Origin: Syngnathus acus
Taxonomy: Eukaryota > Chordata > Actinopteri > Syngnathiformes > Syngnathidae
DNA length: 64,000 bases
Direction of reading: 5' to 3'
Assembly: GCF_901709675.1 (NCBI RefSeq)
Contig: NC_051090.1
Location: forward strand, 6,465,842-6,529,841
Position numbers and translations under genes: made by a program. This document shows positions 50,201-61,063 of the stretch, in pieces (the stretch's first letter is position 1; every line of letters starts with the position of its first letter). Below the pieces are notes generated by a model that did not search any database, was not told the DNA's origin, and was given only the letters and a program-made list of their open reading frames with translations.

Positions 50201-53200
50201 CGTGGTCCTACAGCACCTACCTGCTCTTCTTCACCTCCTACCCCTTTTTCGACAACCCACCGTCTGTCTTCTACAGTAAGTCGAGAAGTGTTTTGAGAAC
50301 TGTATTTACATTGCTGCAGTAAAATCGGAACCGAAATTGAAGCGACGAAACGGATTGTTCTCGGCGCTCTAGTATCGGATCTCTTTAGACTCCAACGGTG
50401 TTTCTAGTGAAGAGTCAAATTCAGTTTAGAGTTGCACAGAGAGAATGCATATTTAATCGCAATGTTACTGAGCCCCGTCTCTTACGTAAGTGCTCGAGGT
50501 AGCAAAGTCAAGACAGTTTTCCAGTATTTGACCAGCATGAAAAACAAAAAAGCTTGCATATCTCAGCGGCAACATCATTATTTCCATCTTTTGCCCGGGA
50601 GCAGTATTAGTGGGCCGCATAAACAGGGTAGGAGAGGCCTGTGGGCGGCCAGCCGTCCGTCTGCCCCCGACAGGTTGCTGAGATAAGAAGCTGCAGACGT
50701 TTTGTGTGGATGAAACAGCAGCAAGTAGCCTGGCCTGTTGCCACTTTGCTGCCTTCTTATACAAATAAGACCATTCTGCCTGTACATTATTAAATTAGGA
50801 CTGCTTTGTGTGAAATTTACGGGTACTGCGCCCATAGATGGATTGAGAGACAAAGGTCAGTTAAATTTCAAGCACAATGGCCAGACCTCACCTCAATGGG
50901 TTTCCCCCATGGCAACACAGTTAATCAAATTTTAATCGTGATCATGATTTTGTCAGAACCTGATTATCTTATTAACTATTGAGTGTGCAAACTAGACTGA
51001 CTACAGGATTGTATACCGTAAATGCTACAGGCCCGCAATTTTAGCGCATATGATTTTAATTACCGTTTTTTCTGGACTGTAAGGCGCACCTAAAAACCTC
51101 CAAATTCTCTCAAAAGCCGACAGTGCGCCTTATAGTCCGGTGCGCCTTATATATGGACCAAATTCCTAAATTTAAACTGGCCCGAAGCATTGTGTCATGA
51201 AATCAATCATAAGTGGCCTGCTGAAGACTATGAATCATGAATCAAAAAGACAATGGATCATTATTTTGTGATTATAAAGTAATTTGTTGCATCTGAAGTT
51301 GAAATAAGAAATAAAATAAATATATAAAATGGAGCATGATTTGATTTGGATTAAAAATCTGACATGATGCATTAATAGTGCGCCTTATATAAGGACAAAA
51401 TTTTAAAATGCGCCATTCATTGAAGGTGCGCCTTATAGTCCGGAAAATACGGTAATAGTAATTTGAATGTTATGCTAAAGTTGACTGAATTAAACTATTG
51501 TTTTTTTTCTTCATAATAAACATTCGTACCACATGTACGTCATTTCCAATGCTGGTATGCGGGAGATTTGTCATCAATGCACTTGAAGCGCGCTGATCGT
51601 ATTACCTCTCCTCGTGTCCATTGTAGTTGGCAGATGTTGAGCTAGTGTGACAACCGCCGCCGCAGTGTTCACAGTGGGCAGAGCTGCTTGTCGGGATTCC
51701 ACCTAAATCCCTTTTTATTACGCGGATGTGATTGAAATCACTCTCTCGGGGCGCAGAGATTACGTGACAGTAATATCTGTTGGCAGTATCGACCAAAACA
51801 CACAAGTGTGTATCCATACATCCATTTCCGGTCGCGGGTAAGCTGGAGCTAGCTTCAGACTTTGATGCCGCCTCTTCCATTTTTCCAGACTGGAAGAGTG
51901 GAATGCCAGTGCCTATCGACATTGCCATTGCCTACCTGATCCAGGGCAGCTTCTACGGTCACTCCATCTATGCCACCGTCTACATGGACGCCTGGAGGAA
52001 GGACTCTGCTGTCATGGTGGTGCATCACATCATCACCTTGGCGCTTATCTGCTTCTCCTATGCCTTCAGGTAGTGTTTTGTTGCCATGTGCAGTCACAAC
52101 TGTGGGCTACAAAATGTTGTGAATGTTGCTAGGTACCACAATGTGGGCATCCTGGTGTTGTTCTTGCATGACATCAACGACATCCAGCTGGAGTTCACCA
52201 AGCTCAACATCTACCTGAAATCCCGAGGAGGCGGCTATTTCCTGCTGAACGACGTGCTCGCCAATATGGGCTCGGTTAGCTTCAGCATCACATGGTAGGT
52301 ATCTAACAAGTTTGGGTTCAACCTACAATGTCATCGTGGATATTGCAGTTATTGCTAATATGCTAACAGTTGGTATGATCATTTTACACTTTTCCCTGCA
52401 ATACCATCACAGAATAATTTGGTCTAAATTTGTAGGGGATCATATCGTTTGTTTAATTCCAGACCTCTTTGTCCCTCAGGTTCTGGTTCCGCCTGTACTG
52501 GTTTCCCCTGAAAGTACTGTATGCCACCTGCGTGTCGGTCCCCAACATTCCATTCTACTTCTTCTTCAACACTCTGCTCCTCGCTTTGTTGCTCATGAAC
52601 ATCTACTGGTTCTTGGTAAGAGCACACACAAATACCTACGGTCCTTAAATGGAAATCTGTGATTTATGAAGATTGAATTTTTTTTCACGAGTTTTTAGTT
52701 TACGGCACGTCATACCCTTGTCTGTATTAAAATGATTCACACTTGCCAAGACACTTTACAGCAGCACATGAACACACTCGCTCAAAAGCTGTTGTCGACC
52801 ACAGCTCACACCAAGACACTCACACCCGGACTGGTCAACGTCACACGCCACTCGACCAGGCACAACACAGACACTCCAATACAACTAGTATAACAAGATG
52901 TTCACCAATGGCAGGTGGCCCTGGAAATAATTTGAGTCTCTTTATTTTCCCACCACCAGTTCATCGTCATCTTCGTAGTGAAAGTACTGAAGGTGAAGGA
53001 GGTGAATGACGTCCGGGAGTACGAGGAGGAGGAAGGCGCCAATGCAGCAGCGGGCCTGCTCCGAAAGCCTCAGGCGGCGGCCATGAATCACGGCGGTGAT
53101 CACCGCGATGATGATGATGCTGGACATCACAACTCTGACGAGGGGTGAGTCGATACTTTGCACTTGACCTCTTAGAAAACACATGCGCTTCTATTGTATG

Positions 53201-53887
53201 TATCGTATTTTGGATGAATTATGGATGAGCAGGAAATGAGTATTAAAAAAGAAGAACGACAAAAGGTATTCGACATATGTTACACATGTGTGTCCAGGTT
53301 CATCTGCTCAAAAGTCAAATGTGGACCTTGACCTCAAAAGCCTCACAACTGATCAATTGTAGCATCATAAAGATGCATGTGTGCAGAGTCATACAATCTG
53401 TACATGATAACTTGGTGAGCTTTAAACTGGAAAAAAGAATGTGTGCGTATATTCTCTTATCACAATATATATCATACTTTGACTCCATTATCTTCTACCT
53501 TTGACTTTTGCACTCAAAAGTAAAATTATCGTGAGCTGTTACTGCAGTACAATGGTGGTGTTTTATTTTCAAAGAAGTTAAATCTGTACAGTGACACGGT
53601 ACGTAATGTTTGTCATTAAGTTGATATTTATGGCCTTGAAATTCGTACAAATGTTTACTGTAACTGTTCGTTTAGGTTCATTCCGCACAAATTTGTCACT
53701 GCTGTTAGCATCTCGGCTACGTTTCGCAAAGCGTCGATAATCTTGTCATCAAAATTATTAAGTCGACTTCCCCTTTTATCTGGATGGCCCTGACTCTCCA
53801 ATATCATCTTTTGCCAACTCTCTTCCTCTACTCTATGCCGACAGGAAGCACGTTCAGAACGGCATCGCCAAGGAGAAGCATTTATGA
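38216..53887 (+). CDS. cers1: Ceramide synthase 1, 367 aa
   Basis: Seven coding exons: 38216-38452, 50116-50275, 51889-52069, 52133-52294, 52480-52615, 52960-53144, 53845-53887. The 367-residue product (human 350) matches CERS1 along its length: DAAKMPESAWKLVFY, SYPFFDNPPSVFY, GSFYGHSIYATVYMDAWRKD, paired His at about 178-179 (VMVVHHIITL), LHDIND at about 204-209 and EFTKLNIYLKSRGG. The His pair and the HD residues are hallmarks of the TLC/Lag1 catalytic region, which N-acylates sphinganine in the ER membrane; CERS1 prefers C18 acyl-CoA. As in human CERS1 no Hox-like domain is present. Several hydrophobic spans (exon 1 end, exons 3-6) fit a multi-pass protein, with an acidic tail (EYEEEEG) ending KEKHL. 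Two adjacent ATGs (38216, 38219) can start it; the second has the better context (A at -3, G at +4). Intron 1 is 11.7 kb and full of transposons. Confidence 0.96.
42185..42370. repeat. Dispersed-repeat fragments in cers1 intron 1
   Basis: CATCCTTTAATTTTCTGTAG with GTGCTTGTCCTCATTAGCG, then GTTGGAGTCTATCCCATCTG, is a decayed copy of an abundant teleost repeat. It is followed at about 42270 by GACTAGGGCTGAACAAAATA and a piece whose CTCCCCTCCTCAATATTG recurs, inverted and shortened, at about 47495. Confidence 0.5.
43112..43282. mobile_element. Fold-back MITE (171 bp)
   Basis: Starts TACCGTAATTTTCGGACTAT and ends CCGAAAATTACGGTA, so the ends are inverted repeats, with internal GACTTATA phrases repeated on both arms. 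The transcript could form a long hairpin. It is related in wording to, but distinct from, the element in intron 2 at 51061-51454. Confidence 0.75.
44900..45042 (+). repeat. LINE/SINE 3' tail ending in a (CTTGA)n microsatellite
   Basis: GTGAAGCCCTTTGAGACTGC and GGGCTATATAAATAGA lead into about seven CTTGA units (45007-45042). This ending is typical of teleost L2-type LINEs and SINEs that share their tail. Only the 3' end is present. Confidence 0.65.
48923..49652. mobile_element. hAT-like element nested in the outer element
   Basis: Inverted ends CAGTGGTTCCCAAA and TTTGGGAACCACTG are flanked by an identical 8-bp target duplication, CTCTAAAT, at 48915-48922 and 49653-49660. G-rich GGGGGCGG phrases follow the left end. 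No transposase is seen. It carries a third, partial insertion at about 49243. Confidence 0.85.
49243..49330. mobile_element. Third-level, truncated hAT-like fragment
   Basis: CAGTGGTCCCCAACCACCGG, then GACCGGTACCGGTCCGTGGG, is the left end of another common hAT-type element. The expected right end is not found, so the fragment is truncated, and its right limit is approximate. A short (TGTGT)n run lies just before it at 49210-49229. Confidence 0.55.
49881..49946. repeat. 33-bp tandem duplication carrying E-box and CRE-like motifs
   Basis: Two adjacent, near-identical 33-base units. Each contains CACGTG (E-box) and GACGTATGACGTAG (CRE-like). It lies inside the outer hAT-like element in cers1 intron 1. 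Confidence 0.8.
51061..51454. mobile_element. Fold-back MITE in cers1 intron 2
   Basis: Begins TACCGTTTTTTCTGGACTGT and ends CCGGAAAATACGGTA, with GCGCCTTATA repeated at least three times inside on both arms. About 394 bases, TA at both ends. A teleost-type palindromic element; no coding capacity. Confidence 0.75.
51811..51865 (+). repeat. Dispersed-repeat fragment just before cers1 exon 3
   Basis: CATACATCCATTTCCGGTCG followed by GGTAAGCTGGAGCTAGC is a shortened copy of an abundant teleost repeat. It ends about 25 bases before the acceptor of exon 3 (51889), so it may contain or adjoin the branch point. Confidence 0.5.
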
Positions 53888-55941
53888 ACAGAGCTCTGGC
53901 GCCCCCACCAGGAAGGAGGAACACCACCGCCTCCCAATACACATGCACACACACAATACATTTTAAAGTATTTCCATGTTGTTTTTATTCAAGCACTGTG
54001 AATGTTATCTCGTTGAAGCAGTGAGAAACACACTGTAGGAGGTGTCACATGTATCCCCTTCCCCTCATCCAATTCCTCGCTTATTGATTTCACGCTCATC
54101 ACACAGCTCCGCCGTGGCCTCCTGCCTCCATTAGCAACATTAGTAGTGTGTGAGAGAGGTGAATGAACGGCGAGCGAATGGATGCAGCTTGTTCTTTTTA
54201 CAACACTTCACCTCAATTTAACTTGTTAACCCCCCCCCCTCCCTCTCTCCATCAATGTGTGTGTGCATGTGTGTGTGTTGCACTGATATGAAGGCCAACA
54301 AGCTGACTGCTGCTTTAATGACGGCAACTAGCTGGAAGTGATTGACTTGGGGTTTTTAAATCGTTTAATTTTTTTCGTGTGTGTGTGTGAAAGGACCCAC
54401 AGAAGAACAGAAACTCAGAATCAATATTTAAGAAAACAAAAAGTATGCACACGTATTCAGGAACGCATGACATTGGAATGATTTTGGGAAAATGCAATGG
54501 ATTTGTTTTTATAACTAACGCGGGATCTTCTCGCTATGTAATCCGAATTTTTCTTTGGAAAGGAGTGAAAGCTCCTGCATGCGATTTGCACACAATACAG
54601 AGTAGGAAGGAAAAAAAAAAAAAGGTGCGTCAGTACCTCCGACCTTGTCGATCAACTTTGGGCTCTTGTTTTGAAAACTCAGCATGTTTGTAGTGCTGGA
54701 ACGGGGCGCACACTTTGTTGTCACCTTACCTTGTCTCCATCATTCCCACGTACGCTACTCAATATGTTTGGGGGGTATTCGGCTTAAACGTGAATTTTAC
54801 TATCCCAATGTCCAGCTAGAGAAAAGCAAATGAAGTTTACCTGTAGAGGTTCTCATGCATTTTAAGTTCACCCCAAAATTTTACCCGAAAGCCAAATATC
54901 TCCCAAATTTTGGGTGAATCGTGTATGTCAGTGTTTTAGTATTTTTTGGGGGGGATATTTGAACTGCTGCTGTTTAATTTCTCTCTTTTTTTCCCTCTGA
55001 GCACACTGTTCTTATTCTATTATTTTATTGTATTGTATTATTCTTTCCTGTCTTTTGTTGGACAGTCTGATGTAATCAGATACAAGAGAGACCAGAGAAA
55101 GCTGACTTTTTTTTTGTTCTCTCGAATCCACTGTCTAGATACACAACTACCATGTCACCTCATCCTTTTCTCAAGTTGACACTACTGTGTCATATTCTGT
55201 AACTGACATGTCAACTTCTCAGGCTGCTGTGTTAGAAATATGTGAGGCATCTTGTGGCAGTATTAGCTTATACATATTTTTTGGTTTTGTTTTGTGCATG
55301 TAATTAATTCAACTAGTAAAACAGTTAACAACTCCTTGAAGGAATTAGCCCAGGAAGTGACATAACTACTTGAAATGATTGATTACAGGATTTTTTTTTT
55401 TTTTTATTATTTTTGTTCCTATACAGTAGTTCAATCAAGTGAAAGTGGTTGTGAGAGTCCAAAACACTTCATGTTCGTCCACTAAGTCGAGATATGCGGC
55501 ACAGAAAATGGTTGACGGGAAGGAAAAGGCGAATAATGTATTGGTACCCGAGCAGCGGTGATTTTTCTCGGTTTGACTCCAACTGATTGAAATCAAAGCT
55601 TTGATTGTGCCAAAATGTCCACTTGTAATAATGACTAATCAGAAATGGGAAGGTTGCATGTCAGGCTGAAAGCCATGCAAGGTCTTTGTTTTACTAAAAA
55701 AAAAAAATTGCACTGTAATTTATTAGCATTTGTAATGTTTTTTAGTTAGGTCGATAATAGAAAAGGGAAGGGTGAATTAGGGTATTTTTAAAAGCCTTTT
55801 ATGATGTTGGGATGAAACATTGTATTTTAATCATTCATTTTTGGATGACTGATACACAGACCATGGAAAACTTAATTGCCCGCAATGCAACCACTTCCTC
55901 TTTTATAGAGCATTCTAATTTGTTTTTGGTTTATTCCCTAA

Positions 55942-55947
55942 AATAAA
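55942..55947 (+). terminator. Candidate poly(A) signal of cers1
   Basis: AATAAA about 2,055 bases after the cers1 stop; no canonical + strand signal was seen earlier. A variant signal closer to the stop cannot be excluded. Confidence 0.35.
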
Positions 55948-56875
55948 AAGGTGTCAAGTAAGAAAAAAAACCCTGAGTTATTTAGTCTTTTATTTTGCAA
56001 AGATCATTATTTGGGTGCACCAATGACTAATAAATTGTAATTAGTGTTGAAGTACTACCTTCATTTAAATATCCAATTCAGGCTTTAAAGCCTAATTTGG
56101 TAATATACTCTAAAATGCTTAATATTAAAAATAAAAAGTTCATATCACTATGTACTTTTTCATCTCGATTTCTTTTGGTTTAGTCAGTAGAAAAACAACA
56201 CGTTATTTCATCATTTATTTTTTTTAATCACTTTTTTCCTTTTTTGCAAAGATCATTATTCAAGTTCCACCAATGTTCAATAAATTAATTGTCATGAAAG
56301 TGGGGCTTTTGATTTGTGAAAGAACAAGTCATGCAGAAACAAACACGCAAAAAAAACAAACACTTGTAGATCACAGTTTAAAAAAAAAAAAAAAAAAATC
56401 TCATAAGATTTAGGTTTTCAGCAGTCAGCGGTGCATTTAAGACTAAAACCCCAGCCTCCCATTTTGTGTGCTTGTGCCCACTTTCCACGTGTGAACTTCC
56501 AAGTTAGCCGCAATCAGCAAAAGGTCATGGCAACATAGTGATAACAAAAAAAATGTAATTTATCAAGTTGCAGATGTACTTTTACACACAAAGGTGTGAT
56601 TAGACAAGTAAATGGACTTGAGGCTTTTACCTTTTGCTGCGTTCAAACAGGACATTGGGAAGGTCAGAATAAGACACATTAAGCCACATACATGCACACA
56701 CACGTGATTAGAATCACTTTTCAGGGTTCCATTTCGACTAAGCTCTACTATATCTTACTTTTACTTTTAAAGTGGGACAAAGTAGAGTGAACATCTTGCT
56801 TTAACATTAAAGGTTACCTACATACTACTACACATTAACTTGATTGGTTAACAATACTTCAGTCGGGTTTCTGTT

Positions 56876-56881
56876 TTTAAT
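56876..56881 (-). terminator. Candidate poly(A) signal of ncln
   Basis: TTTAAT on the + strand reads ATTAAA on the - strand, about 510 bases past the ncln stop at 57390-57392. Weak evidence. Confidence 0.35.
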
Positions 56882-57389
56882 ACATGGCTTGTTTGGACTC
56901 AAAAGTGAATGATTTAGTTAGTGCCAAGTAATTAGTCGGGACTTTCAGGTACTTTTCAATCATTAGCATTTTTCCCATTACTGGCTCGTAAGCCAACCAT
57001 GTGGCCCACATATTATGAGGTGGATAAATTAAAAACATCCAACCTATTAAAAGTTGTTTCACTTAAAAAGATTGCTTATTATTTCAAAGAGGTTCAGAAT
57101 AGAAAAAAAAATATTTTACAGTAAGAGAGATTTGCGTCCCTCCAGCTGCCAGTGACATCAGTGCATTGGTGAAGACGAGCGTGAGGGTGTGTGTGTGTGT
57201 GGGGGGGGGGGGATGAAACTACTTCTGTCTGCATGCAAATTTCAAGTAGGCAGCGAGCACAGGAAGTGACCACATAGCCGTATGGCAGAGGATAATGGGA
57301 ATGACTGGGGCGGCTTTGAAAAGCACCCTGAGAGAGTGTCAAAAACAAGAAACGGGTTTATGGGGGTTGGAAGGTTGTCTCGGCTGGCT

Positions 57390-60300
57390 TTAGTGGGCCT
57401 TCACTTTGGGTTGGGTGACTCTTCGTGCCACGCTGTATAAAACTCCAAAATTCTGTTGGGAGGGAGAAAAAAAAAAACGTTAACTCGATTTTTAGCTTTC
57501 ACTGATTTCAGATTTCAATATGGATGGGGCTTACTTGGATGGCAAGATACATGGCGCCAAGGTAGGCAGCGATGCAGACGGCCAGCAACAGGTCGAAGAT
57601 GGCCGGCTTGACTCTAATCGGGAGGATCATCCAAAACAAAATTATAGACAACAGTTTTGTGAGTAACTAAATCATTCCCATTACACTTGATTGAAATCTT
57701 TTTTTTTTGGTATCAAACAATCACCTGTAAGCATTCATGGTCTGCTTGAGCTGGTCGTAGAAGACAAACTCTGGATCCCTGGAAGACACAAATATATTTT
57801 TATATGAAAAATCACTTTGTGTGTGAAAGAACTAAAGATCAGAATCAATATTATTTAAGACAGAAATCACATGGTAATGTTTACCGCTTATCTGCTTTGA
57901 CGTAATGTTTCTTGACATCCTTGAGGTAGCGTCCCAGGTGGTACTCCAAGGTGGACACCACGCTGCTGTCCTTGTCCACCAGCTGGGCGGCCCGCGGCTG
58001 TGCTGTCAGCCAGTCCACCATGGCCGACAGGTGCTCCTCTTGTACCTGCTGGACGGAATGTATGAACACGTCATATACATCCAGAACCAAAAAAAAAAAA
58101 TCTTTTTTATCATGCGGAGTAGCGATTAGCTCACCATTTGTTCAGTGAAGATGTGCAGGTCGCTGGGGGCTCCCTGAGAGGACATAAAAAGCCACCAGTG
58201 ACTTGACAGGCTACAAAACATGACTCATTTAGAGGAGTCTCACCTTTTCAGTGAGGTTGTAAATGACTCGGGCTAGAGCCTCGGCCACCACCTTTGTGTT
58301 CCTGCTGAGCTTCTCAATGTCTACGTGTGGCCTGGAACACACAGTAAGACAATGTCCACAATGTGAAGGGCAAGTAAAACGGATGGCAGTGAGCAAATGT
58401 GCTGACTTCACATTGTGTTCACATAGAATTTGTGCAGTAGTGAACCCACCCAGCAGGGGGCTCTCCCGCTCCGTAGCGAGGGGAGGGGGACACTGACCGC
58501 ACGTCCATGATGCTGGAGCGCTGCGCCAGGCGGTGCGAGGGCAGGTGCGAGAGCGTGAAGGCTGGCAGGCGGCGGATCCCGAAGCGCTCGTGCTCCCACG
58601 CCAGCATGTCGTCGGCCAGGTTGATTTTCTTGTGGACCATGGAGAACTTCATCCCCGGGTACTGGCTGGCCGCCACCTGGGAGTCGAAGCGGGTGGTCAA
58701 AATTTCGCTAACCGTCAACGTGCATTAGCGCTTTCATTAAGACAAAGTGAGAACCATCTTACCATTTCCAGCTCCCTGAGCAAAGCATACTGTGGAGTTC
58801 CCTCTTTAGGAGGTTTGGACACGTGCAGGTGCAAAGCGTCTCCGTTGCCCAAAGTATCGAGACACAACACAAAAGCAACGTTGTCCTGGAGAAGACTTGA
58901 GTCTACAGAGAAAAATCGAAATTTGAGGTGGGATCAAATGGAGAGGAAGATTCGAAAATGAGAAACGTTGACGGAGGAATGGACCTGTGTGGTCCAGATT
59001 GTCTTCGAGCCAGCGTTTGGTGCCCTGGTAGTTGAACTTGCCCCCACCAGAAACAAAGAACAGCAAGTTGTATCTGAAAATGAAGCAAATGGTAAATATG
59101 AACATTTTTCGAGTGCTTGACAGTGCAGGTGTGCCTAATAAAACGACCTTGGAGTATATTTCATCTGCTTGAACATGTGCTCACCCAGCATGTGTCCTCT
59201 TATAAGTGTAAAGTTTGGAGAAGAGACGGGCCAGCTCCAGTAACATGGACACCCCGCTTCCATTTGAGTCGGCGCCATATGACAGCCACTGGACGCGCAA
59301 TACAAACCGGTGTGATCATCCTTATTACAATATTACAGGTTTTCCCCACAAAAAAATGTCCGCCATACCGGAGCAACGCCAAAGGAGTCGTAATGAGCCA
59401 CCAACACGATCGTGGGTAGGTCCTCTCCTCCGACACCAGTCAGGCGTCCCTGAAAAATTATAAAGCATCTTATTAACTGGTGAGCGATGAAAATCGAGGG
59501 GGACTCGCGTGAAATCAGTCACTCACCTCCAGACTGGTGATGGCCCAGTCACTCATGGCTTTGCTCTGAGCACCACTGGTGACCATTTGGAAGCCATTAG
59601 CAGTGGCCGTATGCACCAATACTACAGAATGACAACAAAAAGGACTGCTTGACATCTTGAATTGACTGTGTTGTCGTTTTTATGTTCAAGGGCAATGCAG
59701 AATGGAAAAACCTCAACTGTGAGTCTTTTTACCTTCAGCTGCAGACAAGGCTCCCTGGGAGGAGGAGGAGGTCAGGGTTTGAGTGTAAATGGACAGCAGC
59801 TCATCATCCTCCATGGCAAAGTAGACGGGGACGATGGTCTCTGTGGACAACATCTCCGGCTCCAACTCCATGAATTGCTACATTTGGAAGAGACAAATGA
59901 AAACACGACGTGGAATCTTAATTAGTCACAACTAATGCAACGTTCCAAAAAATGGAGAAGTGAAACCAATGGTTCACAAATGTGTCGATTTTGCAATCTG
60001 TATCAAAATTCTGAGTACCTGCACTATGTCCTGGGGCATAGTGGACATGTTTTGGGGCAGGATGATGACCACGGCCCCTGCAGACTGGCGTAAGGCTTTC
60101 TGATACTTGTCATAGGAGAAATCTGCTAGCCGCATGATGACACAACGACGACTTAACACCTCCGCCTCCACAGTACGAGCTTCGGTGTTCAGGATGGCGT
60201 TTCTGGTACCTGAGGAATTCCACAGACATGTTTAGTTGTTACTGTTCAGTCTTATTAAAAACGCACCACCGCTAATGGTTAACATGTCTGCTTCACAGTT

Positions 60301-61063
60301 CTGGAGGTCAGGGTTCAAATCTCAGCAATGTGTAGAGTTTCGCTCATGCTTGTGTGGTTTGTCTCCAGGTTCTTTGGCTTGCTCCTAAATTGACAATTAC
60401 AACTGCGCCTCCTGTGCAAATTCAGCTGATCTAAATGAGGATCAGTTTCACATTCTCATCCATCCACCTTCCATAGGGCGTGTCTCGATCTTGATAAATA
60501 TGAAAGCAGAGGTGAAATCATGCAAATTCCACACAGGAAAGCCAGCCAAGATTGGAACCCTCAATCAAGTGAGAAGATGACGTACCTTCGGTTTACATAA
60601 TGAAGAACATTCGTCTGTTGTCTTTATGAGAAAATTCTGTCAAATGAAGTCATTCTACGACATTCATTTTTTAAAGTTGCTACCAACTAGCCTAGTAGCA
60701 TTGCGAGCTACATTAGCCACAAGCTAACATATGCAAACCCATTCCATGCCGTGATTTCTAAGCAACATTGATACGAGATCGAACATCAACTGAAGGCTAC
60801 GATTAGTTTCTGATCGTTGTAGTTTTCGTGTCCAAAAATAGGACATTTCAAGAGGGTAACTGATCGTCAAAGGCATTGCGGGACTTACCGTAGGGCTGTC
60901 CCTGCAGGTCATACTGCTGCATGCGATATACCGTGAACTCATGTGCGGCTTCGGCATGGAGCGGTGACACCAGGATGAGCACCGCTGGGATAAATACAAT
61001 GAAGGTGAGGGGAAATGAAGATTTAAACATGTTATCGAACACTTCGCTCGCCTCTTCGAACAT
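57390..61063 (-). CDS. ncln: Nicalin, 561 aa
   Basis: Fifteen exons on the - strand: 60889-61063, 60019-60209, 59733-59877, 59527-59621, 59369-59449, 59185-59288, 58985-59073, 58763-58902, 58498-58676, 58244-58331, 58135-58173, 57885-58048, 57725-57778, 57535-57613, 57390-57452. The 561-residue product compares with 563 in human NCLN. It opens MFEEASEVFDNMFKSS and a hydrophobic signal segment (17-35), then AAHEFTVYRMQQYDLQGQPY. The lumenal M28-aminopeptidase-like domain shows VAHYDSFGVAP (219-229) and GADSNGSG (234-241); nicalin is regarded as having lost the metal-binding peptidase site. KRWLEDNLDHT and ADKRDPEFVFYDQLKQ follow, and a C-terminal membrane span is at 521-541. Nicalin works with NOMO and TMEM147 in the ER membrane, now linked to multipass-protein biogenesis at the ribosome translocon. 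Exon 9 has an alternative in-frame donor and exon 12 a tandem acceptor. Confidence 0.96.
60262..60560 (+). repeat. SINE-like dispersed repeat in ncln intron 1
   Basis: TAATGGTTAACATGTCTGCT, CAGGGTTCAAATCTCAGC (tRNA-type B box), CTTGTGTGGTTTGTCTCCAG and, near the end, CATGCAAATTCCACACAGG are in the order of a very common teleost repeat. The copy is decayed and nearly full length compared with the other fragments in the window. Confidence 0.6.

Larger units (their letters stand above)
53888..57389. other. cers1 and ncln 3' regions (convergent genes)
   Basis: The two genes end tail to tail across about 3.5 kb. The first canonical + strand AATAAA after cers1 is at 55942-55947, giving a 3' UTR near 2 kb; other AATAAA words follow at about 56029 and 56275. 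For ncln an ATTAAA on the - strand is at 56876-56881. Simple repeats include GT-rich runs at 54258-54280 and 57189-57214 and A runs near 56380. No further coding region is recognised; in particular nothing like a GDF1 cysteine-knot domain. Confidence 0.6.
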
